Shown: positions 40,832 through 50,105, numbered from the stretch's first letter. The stretch: DNA of 64,000 nt from Zestomonas carbonaria (GCF_904061905.1 NZ_CAJFCI010000056.1:1-64000); one strand, 5' to 3'. The notes: a model not told the origin generated them from the letters alone. Program-made: numbers and translations.

Positions 40832-43012
40832 ATGGATGTCTTGGATATTGAATTAGAGAACTGCTACGGGATTCGAAAGCTTAAAGAAAAGTTCACATTT
40901 CGATCCGAAGGAAAAGTTAAAGCCGGATATTCATATTCGATTTATGCCCCTAATGGCTTTATGAAGACCTCGCTGGCTCGAACCTTTCTTGACATTCAAG
41001 AGAAGCGTGAAAGCCAGGATCTGATTTTTCCAGACAGACCGACCACTCGCACAATTACCTCAGAACCAGAGGGCGCCGTTACCAGCGAGTCCGTATTCGT
41101 GGTTAAACCATACGTCGAACGGTACTCATCTGCCAACTCATCTACACTACTCGTGAATCCTGCTCTTAGGGAGAAGTATGAGAGCGCAGTGAAGCTTATC
41201 GAAGAGACCTTGAGCACACTGCTTCAAGAGCTTAAGAAACATGCAGGGATTGCTGGAAAGACACTGCCGACTGCCGAATTGAAGGAAGTCTTTAAATTCG
41301 AAAGCATCTATGACTTTTTCTCTGGCCAGGCAAAAGCACTAGATGGAAATATTCAATTCTCCAACATATCTTATTCCGAGATATTTAATGACAAAACGTT
41401 TGCAGCATTAAAGTCCGGAGAGTTAAGCAAGCAACTTAAAGAATACATAGGAAAATATCAAGAGCTAGTAGACCAGTCCCCGGTTCTAAGTAAAAAATTC
41501 AATCCGACCGGAGCCGGCGACGTTTCCAAGAGCCTTGTCTCGAATGGTTTTTTTGAAGCACACCACTCTCTAAACGTTGCCAACGGAGAATCCAAAGTAG
41601 AGATCACCTCAGCCAAGGAGCTGGATGCACTAATCAGCAAGGAAAAAGAACGCATCCTGGGCGACAAAGAACTAACATCCAAGTTTGAAGCTGTTGACAA
41701 GCAGCTTCAAAAGAATGCCGAACTGAAGAGATTCCGGGATTACCTGGCAGAGCACCCCGAAATTCTGCCAGAGTTAGGTGACTTCACGCATTTCAGAGAA
41801 AAGCTGTGGCTTGCCTATTTCAACCTCTCCAAAACTACCATCGACATGTTCCATGCTGCTTATGAGAGCGCCAAAGACGTTATGGCACTTACAGCCAAAC
41901 AAGCGCAGTCAGAGAGCACCAAGTGGGCCTCTGTAGTAGCCCAATTCAACGACCGTTTCTATGTGCCATTCAAACTTTTCATTCACAATCAAAAAGACGT
42001 AATACTTAAAGGTGATGCACCTAATATTGGGTTCGAATTTGACGACGGCAGAGGGGTGCGCGGCGTCGACGAGGAGCAATTGCTTCAGGTTCTGAGCCAA
42101 GGCGAGAAACGAGCCTTGTATATACTCAATATACTTTTTGAAGTGCACGCTCGTCGCGAATCACAGCAACCCACCATATTCATAATAGACGATATCGCCG
42201 ATTCGTTTGACTACAAAAACAAATATGCCATAATCGAATACCTGAATGAAATATCGAAAATCGAATATTTCCGAATCATTTTTCTCACACACAACTTTGA
42301 TTTTCATCGAACAATTAGCAGCCGACTAGGCATAGCCAGAGCGCGAAGGCTCTTTGTCAAGAAGCAAGAGGGCTCTCTTTCGTTTATAGAGGAAAAATAC
42401 CAAAACGATCCTTTCTTAGTTTGGAAAGGCGAACTAGCCAACAGTGCCACATGCCTGGTCGCAAGCATTCCATTTGTGCGCAATCTGGCGGAATATTGCC
42501 ACGGCAAAGAAAGTGCCGCGTACGAAACCCTTACCTCTCTGCTCCATATAAAGCCAAACAGCGAAAATGTTAAAGTTGCTGACCTGCAATCCATTTATAG
42601 ATCCACCCTTCTAGACAAGTCTGACCTTGACCTACCCTCGCCAGACTTACCAGTAATACAGATCATATTTGACCAAGCTGATGCCCTCGCAGCTAACGGC
42701 GATGACCATGTAGAGCTGGAGGTTAAAGTAACTCTATCAATAGGCATCCGCCTCAAAGCAGAACAATTTATGATAAGCAAAATAGCTGATGGGGATTTCG
42801 TTGGCGCGATTACTAAAAATCAAACATTGAAACTATACGAGAAATATGCCGGACTTTACTCGCAGGAAGAAAATGCGCTCTTGGTGCTTTCGCAAGTCAA
42901 CCTCATGACCCCTGAAAACATACACTTAAATTCATTTATGTATGAGCCGATTCTAGACATGTCGGCACTTCACCTTTACGACCTGTACAACAAGGTAAAG
43001 GCTCTAGCTTGA
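40832..43012 (+). CDS. ABC/SMC-type ATPase, candidate defence gene
   Basis: 726 residues, AT-rich compared with the chromosome. Altered Walker A at about 38-46 (YAPNGFMKTSLA, where the usual Gly before Lys is Met), central helical and coiled region (about 120-350), ABC signature LSQGEKRALYILN at about 420, Walker B FIIDDIADSFD at about 447, H-loop IFLTHNFDFH at about 485, then a 240-residue C-terminal domain with no motif I recognise. Resembles AAA_13-type proteins such as PrrC/RloC in layout but has no Cys-x2-Cys hook. The nuclease gene starts 77 bases downstream in the same direction, suggesting a two-gene system with the ATPase as sensor or motor. Confidence 0.78.
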   Translation: MDVLDIELENCYGIRKLKEKFTFRSEGKVKAGYSYSIYAPNGFMKTSLARTFLDIQEKRESQDLIFPDRPTTRTITSEPEGAVTSESVFVVKPYVERYSSANSSTLLVNPALREKYESAVKLIEETLSTLLQELKKHAGIAGKTLPTAELKEVFKFESIYDFFSGQAKALDGNIQFSNISYSEIFNDKTFAALKSGELSKQLKEYIGKYQELVDQSPVLSKKFNPTGAGDVSKSLVSNGFFEAHHSLNVANGESKVEITSAKELDALISKEKERILGDKELTSKFEAVDKQLQKNAELKRFRDYLAEHPEILPELGDFTHFREKLWLAYFNLSKTTIDMFHAAYESAKDVMALTAKQAQSESTKWASVVAQFNDRFYVPFKLFIHNQKDVILKGDAPNIGFEFDDGRGVRGVDEEQLLQVLSQGEKRALYILNILFEVHARRESQQPTIFIIDDIADSFDYKNKYAIIEYLNEISKIEYFRIIFLTHNFDFHRTISSRLGIARARRLFVKKQEGSLSFIEEKYQNDPFLVWKGELANSATCLVASIPFVRNLAEYCHGKESAAYETLTSLLHIKPNSENVKVADLQSIYRSTLLDKSDLDLPSPDLPVIQIIFDQADALAANGDDHVELEVKVTLSIGIRLKAEQFMISKIADGDFVGAITKNQTLKLYEKYAGLYSQEENALLVLSQVNLMTPENIHLNSFMYEPILDMSALHLYDLYNKVKALA

Positions 43013-43089
43013 CTCGGCATGCTGGAGGTATTTCGAGATACCTTCAGCACACGCTTATAAGAATACAGCGCAATTGAGGGCGCTTTCTC

Positions 43090-44334
43090 ATGCTTCGCTA
43101 TTTAGATAAAAGCAAGGGCTATCTTTTCTCCACCCACGATTTGGGAACCGTTATCCAAAACCAGATCGCTGCTATGCAGAAGGAAGTCGAAAGCCTGGAT
43201 CCAAATCGCCTTCTCAATACTGCACCGGCAGATCTCGCAGAGTACTTAGGGCAGAAATACTGCCTTGAGCCTGTCTCGCTTCTTCGAGATCAGTGCTACG
43301 CAACTGAGCAAGAAGCACAGGTTGACGTCAGGTATGACCCACGCCGATGGGTTGATGACAAGAGCCGCCCTGTACTAATGCCCGGGCAACGCATCGAAAT
43401 CGCGGTGCCGTTCGAAGGTGAATCAGAACTGTTTTATTGTCGCTCGAACCAGTTCAGCATGAATCCGCCTCGTGCGGTCGTGCGCGGGCAGGAGCTTGTT
43501 CTGGCCTTCGAGTTTGCCAACGACAGCGCGCCTGATATCCGCTCCGACATTGATCGTCAGCTCAATGATATTGAGGAACACTTGAAATGGGGGCGCGGGC
43601 AAGTGAATGACTTCAATGCCAGCCTTCGGCAACGTGCAGAACAAGCTATCGAAAACCGACGCGGACGGCTGCTCGCGAATCAGAATCGCATGGCATCACT
43701 TGGGATCCCGGTAAAAGTTCGGGCGAACGCCCCCAAAACCTACGCAGTGCCAGAGGTTCGCCGGAAAGCGCAGCCTACGCTGCCTCCAGCAACTTCTACT
43801 CCTTTTGAGCCAGAGCCTACTTGGGCTATGGAACACTATGAGTATGCATTGACCGTCATGCAGAACATGGCCGCACTGATGGAGCGCTCGCCCAGCGCAT
43901 TCGCAAAGCAGAACGAGGAACACCTACGTGATCAGTTCCTGTTCCAGTTGAATGGCCAGTTCGAGGGGCGTGCCACTGGCGAAACCTTCAATCTCAATGG
44001 GAAGACGGACATTCTTCTCCGCGAAAACGGCCGCAACGTCTTCATTGCCGAGTGCAAATTCTGGAAAGGTCCAAAGAAGTTTGGCGAGACGATCGACCAG
44101 CTGCTTGGCTACACGGCTTGGCGTGACACCAAGACTGCAATCCTAGTGTTCAACCGGGGAACGGATACCACGACAGTATTAAGCGGCATCAAGGAGATAG
44201 CCGAAAAGCATCCGAACTACAAGCGGACGCTTCCGTGGAAACACGAGAGCGGTTATCGCTATGTTTTTCACCATTCCGGAGATTCAAATCGGGAGTTCAT
44301 CCTCACCGTGCTCGTCTTCCATGTGCCTGACTGA
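43090..44334 (+). CDS. PD-(D/E)XK nuclease partner of the ATPase
   Basis: 414 residues. N-terminal region (about 1-180) of unknown fold including MPGQRIEIAVPFEGESELFY; a coiled segment (IDRQLNDIEEHLKWGRGQ); and a C-terminal restriction-endonuclease fold with NLNGKTDILL followed by VFIAECKFWKG, giving the D-x(n)-E-C-K catalytic core (about residues 312 and 327-329), then GETIDQLLGYTAW. The combination predicts DNA cleavage or nicking under control of the upstream ATPase. Codon use is closer to the host than that of the ATPase gene. I cannot match the pair to a named system. Confidence 0.75.
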   Translation: MLRYLDKSKGYLFSTHDLGTVIQNQIAAMQKEVESLDPNRLLNTAPADLAEYLGQKYCLEPVSLLRDQCYATEQEAQVDVRYDPRRWVDDKSRPVLMPGQRIEIAVPFEGESELFYCRSNQFSMNPPRAVVRGQELVLAFEFANDSAPDIRSDIDRQLNDIEEHLKWGRGQVNDFNASLRQRAEQAIENRRGRLLANQNRMASLGIPVKVRANAPKTYAVPEVRRKAQPTLPPATSTPFEPEPTWAMEHYEYALTVMQNMAALMERSPSAFAKQNEEHLRDQFLFQLNGQFEGRATGETFNLNGKTDILLRENGRNVFIAECKFWKGPKKFGETIDQLLGYTAWRDTKTAILVFNRGTDTTTVLSGIKEIAEKHPNYKRTLPWKHESGYRYVFHHSGDSNREFILTVLVFHVPD

Positions 44335-44362
44335 GGTTTAAACGCAGCGAGGCGTAAGCGAA

Positions 44363-44530
44363 ATGACCAGCTTGAACGATGACGAAGAAAGGTACACCAA
44401 TCTGACACGCGAAGCGTTGGCTGACGTGGACACCGACCTGGTGGTCGATCACCAGCTAGTCGAGGCCTGGGCCAAAAGTCTCGGCACGGGCAACCCCGCG
44501 CCTTTGCCCACGCCAGTTCGGTCTGCGTGA
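44363..44530 (+). CDS. Small acidic protein, antitoxin-tail-like
   Basis: 55 residues, MTSLNDDEERYTNLTREALADV then DHQLVEAWAKSLGTG. The second half is like the C-terminal toxin-binding tail of CopG/ParD-type antitoxins (ALADVDxGxxxDHxxVxAW), but the DNA-binding half is missing. Either a short antitoxin remnant or a stand-alone peptide. GAGG lies ten bases upstream of the ATG. Confidence 0.4.
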   Translation: MTSLNDDEERYTNLTREALADVDTDLVVDHQLVEAWAKSLGTGNPAPLPTPVRSA

Positions 44531-44569
44531 TACCCTCTAAATAACAGCCCTATCCGCGAGGTTGCCCAG

Positions 44570-44773
44570 ATGAGCGACTTTCACCAGTCAGACAGCAGCT
44601 TTGCCGAGATATTGGAGGGCAAGGCTCGGCGGCGCGAGGAACTGCTGAAGGCTATTCGGGAGGCAGATCCTGCCGTTCTTGCTGAAGCCGCCGAACGACT
44701 CAGGGAAGCGATGCGCAAGAAAGTTCCGAGCCAACGGCGCCGTCGGCTGGGACCACCTGCGTTCTGCAAGTGA
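44570..44773 (+). CDS. Small helical protein
   Basis: 67 residues, almost entirely charged helix (FAEILEGKARRREELLKAIREADPAVLAEAAERLREAMRKK) and a basic end. Convergent with the tnpC-like gene, ending eight bases from it. Unknown; possibly a small cargo gene or regulator of the recombinase operon. Confidence 0.4.
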   Translation: MSDFHQSDSSFAEILEGKARRREELLKAIREADPAVLAEAAERLREAMRKKVPSQRRRRLGPPAFCK

Positions 44774-44780
44774 CCCGGGC

Positions 44781-45296
44781 TCACTCAGTTTGATCGCGGG
44801 GCCCGCCGACCGATCTCAGCGAGACCGACTTCGCAGTCACGGTCAATCTAGTCTGCAAGTCCGCTATGAGCTTGTCGCGCTGCTGGATAGTGGCTTCAAG
44901 CTCCCGTACGCGGTGAGTCAGCAAATAGTTCTGACGAGCCCATGCAGTAATTTCATCTCGCGCCGCCTCCAGCGCCTCCCGGTACTCGCGGGCCTTGGCC
45001 CGTGCTTCCCCCAGCTCCCCTTGCTTAGCCTCCAGTTGCTGCTTCGGCATGGTTTCGTTGAACTTGCGGATCGCCGTCAGGATGGGCTCGTGGAAACGAT
45101 AAAGCGTGGATCGATCGATACCCGCTTCTCTCGCCACTGTCGTTGCGCTGATCGCAGCGCCGCGCTTAACGCGGCGCGGATTGCCATTTCTCAGGCGAGC
45201 GAGCGCCAACTCTAGCTCTTGGCGGGTCTGCCGCTGCGACGCTTCCTTGTGCGCCCGTAGCGCCTCGGGATTACCTGCTGTGTCCACGCCGCTCAT
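44781..45296 (-). CDS. TnpC-like accessory protein of the Tn554-type element
   Basis: 171 residues. Helix-turn-helix-like start (AISATTVAREAGIDRSTLYRFHEPIL) followed by a long coiled coil (EAKQGELGEARAKAREYREALEAA ...). This layout is that of the DUF6262/TnpC family that accompanies TnpA and TnpB and affects orientation and efficiency of transposition. Start overlaps the preceding stop by four bases. Last gene of the operon. Confidence 0.75.
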   Translation of the reverse strand: MSGVDTAGNPEALRAHKEASQRQTRQELELALARLRNGNPRRVKRGAAISATTVAREAGIDRSTLYRFHEPILTAIRKFNETMPKQQLEAKQGELGEARAKAREYREALEAARDEITAWARQNYLLTHRVRELEATIQQRDKLIADLQTRLTVTAKSVSLRSVGGPRDQTE

Positions 45297-47206
45297 GATT
45301 CCGACCTACTGCCATCGAGTTTGCTGATCACCTGATTCGCTTTCTCCAGAATGCGGTTGGCCCGGCTCTTGGCCGGTACGCCCATATCGGGTAGTTGCAG
45401 CACCACTAGTTGCTGCTCAGCAATTTCTTTCCAAACAGGAAGGTGTTCAGGGCCGATCAGCGCCATATTGCAGTCGACGCACATATCGGCCTCGAACAGA
45501 CACAGCCCACCGCAGCTGCCCCCTTTGGCATTACCGGCGCACCAACTATGCCCGGTACCGTTGAGGGTGATCGTGCTGCTCAACTCCTGAATCAACTCGT
45601 CTTTGTTCTTGGCGGTGCGAACCATGGGGCGCCACGTGCCCAGCCAATCCTCACCTTTGGCCAAGGGGGTATCGGAGCCGAGGTAACCGGCCAGTATCTC
45701 CGCTTGGCGCTCCTGTTTAGCGCGCACCACGTCGTCCAGCAGGCCGTTATCGATCTGGTACTCGTCGGCCCCGCCGTCGGCATACAACATGGTCATGTCG
45801 AGGCTCCAGTGCCCATAGTGCTCTTTTAGGTACAGCAGATCCCCCAGCTCCGAACGAGCATAGTTGTAGGCAAACGTGCGCCGGAACTGGTGAGAGGCAA
45901 GATCCCAAACCTCGCCGTTGTCGTCACGGATCTGGAAATGCTGGCAGAAATCCTTCAGCCATTTATTGACGGCGGCACCGCCCGGCATCACGGCCACCGG
46001 TCCCTGCTGGCTATAGTGTGTCGCTAGGAACAACTTGTTCCTGCTCCTGGAAATTTCCGCCAAGCGTTTTGCATGCTTCGACTCGATGGTTTCCAGCTTG
46101 CGAAGCCTCCTCTCTTCGTCTCGAAGCATCGATTGGAAAGGCTCGATCATGCGCTCAGCGAGATCGACCGCCCGCGCCACAATCGGCGGGACCAACCATT
46201 TGTGCGGTCGCTCGCCGGTCTTGTAGATCGTGCCATGCAACCAGATGCACTCGTAGCTGCCATCGATTCCGGGCTCCCTTGAGATGCACCCGGACTCCAA
46301 GGACATCATTTCGGAGTTGCGCAGGCCGGAGAACATGTTGATGCAGATGTAGCTGGCCGTCCTGAGTAGCGCCATTTCGGCATGCAGTTCTCTGAGCCCT
46401 GCATAGCCGTGTGCCCTGGCCACTTCCGTACCAAAGACATGTCGATAGGCATGCCCTTTCACGCCACGCGCCTCGGCTGCCGCCATGGCCTGCGCCGCCT
46501 CGGCCTGAACGACCAAGATCGCCGGCGCACGCTGCTCAACGTACTCAATGGCTTTCTGAGCAAGCGGTACGAACACCGACTCGGGAATCACCGGCGTTTT
46601 CGGCACTCGGTGGGCCATGCGTTGGTCCATGCCGGCCAGCAGGGCAGCACTTTCAAATGGCCAAGGATGAGACGGCAGGCAGTCATCGATCTTCCCCACC
46701 TGCGCATACAACTTCTCGACCAGGAGCAACCTCTTCATCACGGTACTTTTGGCGGACTTTCCATCCTTGGCTGCCACTACATACTCCAGGGTTCTGCCAT
46801 CCAACTGGGCAAACCTGGTGATGCCTTGACTGACCATCCAACGCAGCAGAAACGCTAGGTTGCCCATCAGGGAGATCAGTGTCTTCAGCCCCGGGCGCTT
46901 CCCGCCCTCGATGGGATCGACATGAAGCGACCAAATGAAATCCTTGGCCGAAGCCAGCAAGCTACGATGCGCTTCGTCGGTCAGCCTTGAACCGTCCGGC
47001 AGCCCGATACCCCAGATGATCCGCTTTTCACCGTCCTTGGCATTCTCCCGCGAGATGTACGGCCAGAAATTCCAGACGTCATCTTCGTACCGGCTGATTA
47101 CCACCGGCGAGCCTGCTGTATCGACGGCGACCGAGACAGGCAGACGTGCTTTTTGCAGGAAAGTCAGGCCTGCCAGGCGAGTAACGTCAAGCGGCAGCGG
47201 GATCAT
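45293..47206 (-). CDS. Tyrosine recombinase, TnpB-like
   Basis: 637 residues, close to the 630 of Tn554 TnpB. Catalytic set: Arg in MFSGLRNSEMMSLE, Lys in ERPHKWLVPP, His-x-x-Arg in SHQFRRTF, His in HYGHWS and Tyr in MTMLYADG. A C-terminal cysteine cluster (CAGNAKGGSCGGLCLFEADM followed by CVDC) probably binds zinc. Overlaps both neighbours by ATGA, so translation is coupled. Confidence 0.85.
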   Translation of the reverse strand: MIPLPLDVTRLAGLTFLQKARLPVSVAVDTAGSPVVISRYEDDVWNFWPYISRENAKDGEKRIIWGIGLPDGSRLTDEAHRSLLASAKDFIWSLHVDPIEGGKRPGLKTLISLMGNLAFLLRWMVSQGITRFAQLDGRTLEYVVAAKDGKSAKSTVMKRLLLVEKLYAQVGKIDDCLPSHPWPFESAALLAGMDQRMAHRVPKTPVIPESVFVPLAQKAIEYVEQRAPAILVVQAEAAQAMAAAEARGVKGHAYRHVFGTEVARAHGYAGLRELHAEMALLRTASYICINMFSGLRNSEMMSLESGCISREPGIDGSYECIWLHGTIYKTGERPHKWLVPPIVARAVDLAERMIEPFQSMLRDEERRLRKLETIESKHAKRLAEISRSRNKLFLATHYSQQGPVAVMPGGAAVNKWLKDFCQHFQIRDDNGEVWDLASHQFRRTFAYNYARSELGDLLYLKEHYGHWSLDMTMLYADGGADEYQIDNGLLDDVVRAKQERQAEILAGYLGSDTPLAKGEDWLGTWRPMVRTAKNKDELIQELSSTITLNGTGHSWCAGNAKGGSCGGLCLFEADMCVDCNMALIGPEHLPVWKEIAEQQLVVLQLPDMGVPAKSRANRILEKANQVISKLDGSRSES

Positions 47207-48894
47207 AACGCGGCTCCAGAGACCGCCCAGGCGGGATGAGGTGTCAGCCTAGCTTTGCTCTTTGCTGCCTCGACCAGGTCAGCCGGAAATTGCGTTGCTA
47301 TGTCGTTGTCGATGGTCTTGATGACCCAGCCGTATGTCTTGACCCAGTGATGCGGGGCGATCTTGTTTCTTTCGGCAAGCAACTTGTTGTAGAAGCTGAA
47401 CATCTTCCAGAGATCGTCCTCGAAAACCACCATCTGCGGGCATCTGAAGCAGACCATGTACTTGCCGCAAACCTCTCCTCCCTCGCGAAAGGGATTCTTG
47501 CAGCGAGCAACGACGGTGTTGTATCCGCCGCTCAGGAGTTCGTGCACGTTCTGCAGCGGAATCCTGCCATCGGCGGCCAGCGCCGTGGCTTTTGTCTCAT
47601 CCGCGGAAGTGATCCAGCCCACCATCGCTTGACCCACAAAGACATGATCCCGCTCAGCAACTGCCGGTAACGACACATAGTGGCGTGCGGTGGTCTCGGC
47701 GGATGCATGGCCCAGCGCGAGTTGGACCTTGCGAATATCTCGTGTTCGGGCATACAGGTTGGTGCCGAAAGTCGGGCGGCAACGAGCGACGCTGAAGAGA
47801 AGGCGCTCCCCACGGTCATCGACCAGTCCATGCCGCGCCACGAAATCCGCAATGGCGTTTCGGGCATCCACTTGGGTGAAGCGGTTGACCCGTCCCTGAC
47901 GGGTGGATCTCGGGTGGCGCCCGGTATAGGGCACCTGCCACAGGAACACAAAGTCGCGTTCCTCGGCGCGCGCTTCATCGCTCAATGAGCGGGTGAATTC
48001 AGCCAGCCACCGGAAGTGGTTGCCCACGGTGGTGGGGATCGTGAGTATTTGCTCTTGCTCAGCCCCCTGGTCGGCGGCCTGCGCCCGATATGATGCGACA
48101 TGCGTGGAACCGCTGCGGCGTTTTTCAGTGATGAGGACTTCCCGATCCTTGAGCGGATGGGGTTTTAGGCTGTCTCGTCGCAGCTCAAGCAGGCCTTGAA
48201 AGTTCCGGCCGGTGGCCAATGCCAAGACGATCAGGTGCACCGCCAACACCTGGGCCGACGACAAAGCGTCTCCGCCTCGCTGGTCGTGGATCCGCTTCAA
48301 GTCTTGATTGCACGCTGCAACGATCCTGCTCTGCTCGCCCTTGCTATAGGACGCGCGCTTCGGCACCAACCGATTGATATTGGGGAAGGGCGACTTGGGG
48401 AACCTCAACTGAGCGCTGACCGACTCCGGCGTTTTTTTCATCCGGTTGGTCAGTACCGTCTTCAGCGCAGAATAGCCGTTTTTCTTCGCCGAGAGCGACA
48501 GCGGCTGACCGGCCCGCCGGCCTCCGCCAGCGATGCGTCGTTCGAGCCACGCCAGGAAATCTCTGACTACCTTCTCGTCAATCTGGCTCAAGTGGCTAAC
48601 AGCGCAACCGCTCTCCTCAAGGTCATCCAGAAATGGCCAAAAGTAAGTGGCAAGGTTCTGAAATATCCCTTGCAGGGTAATCCCCACCAGTTCATGTCGC
48701 AGCGACCACACGGCATCCCGCACATGCGTCACCAGATCGTCGCGGCCACGCCGGCGCCAGGGGGCGAAATCGAGGCGGATTTCACCATGGTGCTGACAGC
48801 GGATGGTGAAGCACCATGCCGGCGGCAAATCGACGACAGTTCCATCCAGAGTGATGGACTCGACTTTCCGGACGACCCGCTTCCTGCCAATCAT
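47203..48894 (-). CDS. Tyrosine recombinase with altered catalytic box
   Basis: 563 residues. C-terminal recombinase domain: Arg in LATGRNFQGLLEL, ARCRPTFGTN in place of the usual His-x-x-Arg (Ala where His is expected), LGHASAETT and Tyr in ARHYVSL. A CxxxxxxxxxCGKYMVCFRCP cysteine motif follows the domain. The missing His may reduce activity; the protein could act as a partner of the other two. This gene is the addition relative to a classical tnpABC set and makes the operon look like a hybrid with recombinase-in-trio elements. Confidence 0.8.
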   Translation of the reverse strand: MIGRKRVVRKVESITLDGTVVDLPPAWCFTIRCQHHGEIRLDFAPWRRRGRDDLVTHVRDAVWSLRHELVGITLQGIFQNLATYFWPFLDDLEESGCAVSHLSQIDEKVVRDFLAWLERRIAGGGRRAGQPLSLSAKKNGYSALKTVLTNRMKKTPESVSAQLRFPKSPFPNINRLVPKRASYSKGEQSRIVAACNQDLKRIHDQRGGDALSSAQVLAVHLIVLALATGRNFQGLLELRRDSLKPHPLKDREVLITEKRRSGSTHVASYRAQAADQGAEQEQILTIPTTVGNHFRWLAEFTRSLSDEARAEERDFVFLWQVPYTGRHPRSTRQGRVNRFTQVDARNAIADFVARHGLVDDRGERLLFSVARCRPTFGTNLYARTRDIRKVQLALGHASAETTARHYVSLPAVAERDHVFVGQAMVGWITSADETKATALAADGRIPLQNVHELLSGGYNTVVARCKNPFREGGEVCGKYMVCFRCPQMVVFEDDLWKMFSFYNKLLAERNKIAPHHWVKTYGWVIKTIDNDIATQFPADLVEAAKSKARLTPHPAWAVSGAAL

Positions 48895-50021
48895 GAACGA
48901 CTCCCCATGCGCTGCAGAACTTCTTCAACGTAACCGTCCACCTCATCATGTTTCAGTAAGTCCGCCGCATGCACATAAACCTCGGTGGTGGTGATGCTCG
49001 AATGGCCCAGACGATCCCGCACCCAGTGCAACGCACCATCCGTTCCGCGCCGCTCGGACATGCGCAAAAACTCGTAGGTGCCGAAGGTATGCCGGAGGCG
49101 ATGAGGCGTGCACTTCACCCCAGACTTGGCCGACGCGCGCTGAAAGCTCACATCCAGGCCATCCAATGACAATGCATCGCCGGCCCTGGTCAGGAAGAGC
49201 TTGGTCGTCTCCGCACCATGATGCTTGCGGTACATCTGGGCGAGTTTCGGTCGCTCCCGCATCATGTAGTCGAACAGGTGACCGGCCAGGTCGTATGGCA
49301 CCATCACCCAACGCTCCTTGGAGCCCTTAGTCGGCGTAAGGCTTGGATCGAGTGTCATCTTGATGGCCTTACCTGAGGAATGTCCGGCCGGCGTCGGCAG
49401 GACCCGAACATCGAGCGCGCAAGCCTCCTCACGACGCAGACCACATAGCAACATCAGGTAGGCCACCAGTTGCGTCCTGCGAGGCGACAGCGCCCCGATA
49501 AACTGGACGGCTTCCGGGATGCTCAGGAACTTGGGGAGTTGCTGGTGAATGCGCAAGGTCAACTCATTGGCCTGAACACGATTCCCTGAAGCATCGACGT
49601 GGGCCAGAAATCCTTTCGGCTTCGCCACGAGCACATCCTGGGTTTCGAAAGGCAACTGTTCGGCCAACCCCTGGCGAGCGCACCAGGTGTAGAACGCGCT
49701 GGTGGTCGAAAGGCGCTTGTTGATCGTGGAGCGGGACAGGCCACGATCCAGCATCGAGTTGCGCCAGACCGCGATGTGCTCCTGAGTCACCCGGCTCCAG
49801 AACAAAGCGTTCTCTTCGAGGAAGGAGAAAAACTCGTAGAGGTGGTCAGCGTAGGTTCGCCAGGTGGCAGGAGAACGAGTGCGCCCTCGCACGACCGCGA
49901 TGTGGAAAAGGTAACGATTGGCCGGCTCGATCAGCTCTGCATCGGCGTTGGCCAGGAACGGAATCCCTGGCAAGGGCACGCCATTCAGCTCGAAACTCTC
50001 ATCCGTGTAGAACACCCGCAT
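48891..50021 (-). CDS. Tyrosine recombinase, TnpA-like
   Basis: 376 residues, near the 361 of Tn554 TnpA. N-terminal SAM-like domain (TWRTYADHLYEFFSFLEEN), catalytic Arg in LCGLRREEACALD, Lys in KGSKERWVMVP, CTPHRLRHTFGTYEF, LGHSSITTTEVYVHAA. First gene of the operon, with ribosome site GGAAAGG before the ATG, and only 85 bases from the right end of the element, as for tnpA in Tn554. Confidence 0.88.
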   Translation of the reverse strand: MRVFYTDESFELNGVPLPGIPFLANADAELIEPANRYLFHIAVVRGRTRSPATWRTYADHLYEFFSFLEENALFWSRVTQEHIAVWRNSMLDRGLSRSTINKRLSTTSAFYTWCARQGLAEQLPFETQDVLVAKPKGFLAHVDASGNRVQANELTLRIHQQLPKFLSIPEAVQFIGALSPRRTQLVAYLMLLCGLRREEACALDVRVLPTPAGHSSGKAIKMTLDPSLTPTKGSKERWVMVPYDLAGHLFDYMMRERPKLAQMYRKHHGAETTKLFLTRAGDALSLDGLDVSFQRASAKSGVKCTPHRLRHTFGTYEFLRMSERRGTDGALHWVRDRLGHSSITTTEVYVHAADLLKHDEVDGYVEEVLQRMGSRS

Positions 50022-50034
50022 AGGCCTTTCCTTT

Positions 50035-50100
50035 CTACCAACACCATGATGGTAGTGTGCTGATTCTTAAGGATATTTGTCAGCAACACCTTGATGCTAG
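50035..50100. repeat. Direct repeats at the right end of the nested element
   Basis: CTACCAACACCATGATGGTAG at 50035-50055 and CAGCAACACCTTGATGCTAG at 50081-50100 share an AACACC-TGATG core, each flanked by short complementary arms. The second ends six bases from the integrase CAT codon. Likely recombinase binding sites. They also overlap the region where the tnpA promoter must lie. Confidence 0.6.
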
Positions 50101-50105
50101 TAGAA

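Noticed and set aside
45293..50021. Three independent phage integrases
   Set aside because: They overlap by ATGA, share one promoter region and end with a TnpC-like gene, so they are one transposition module.
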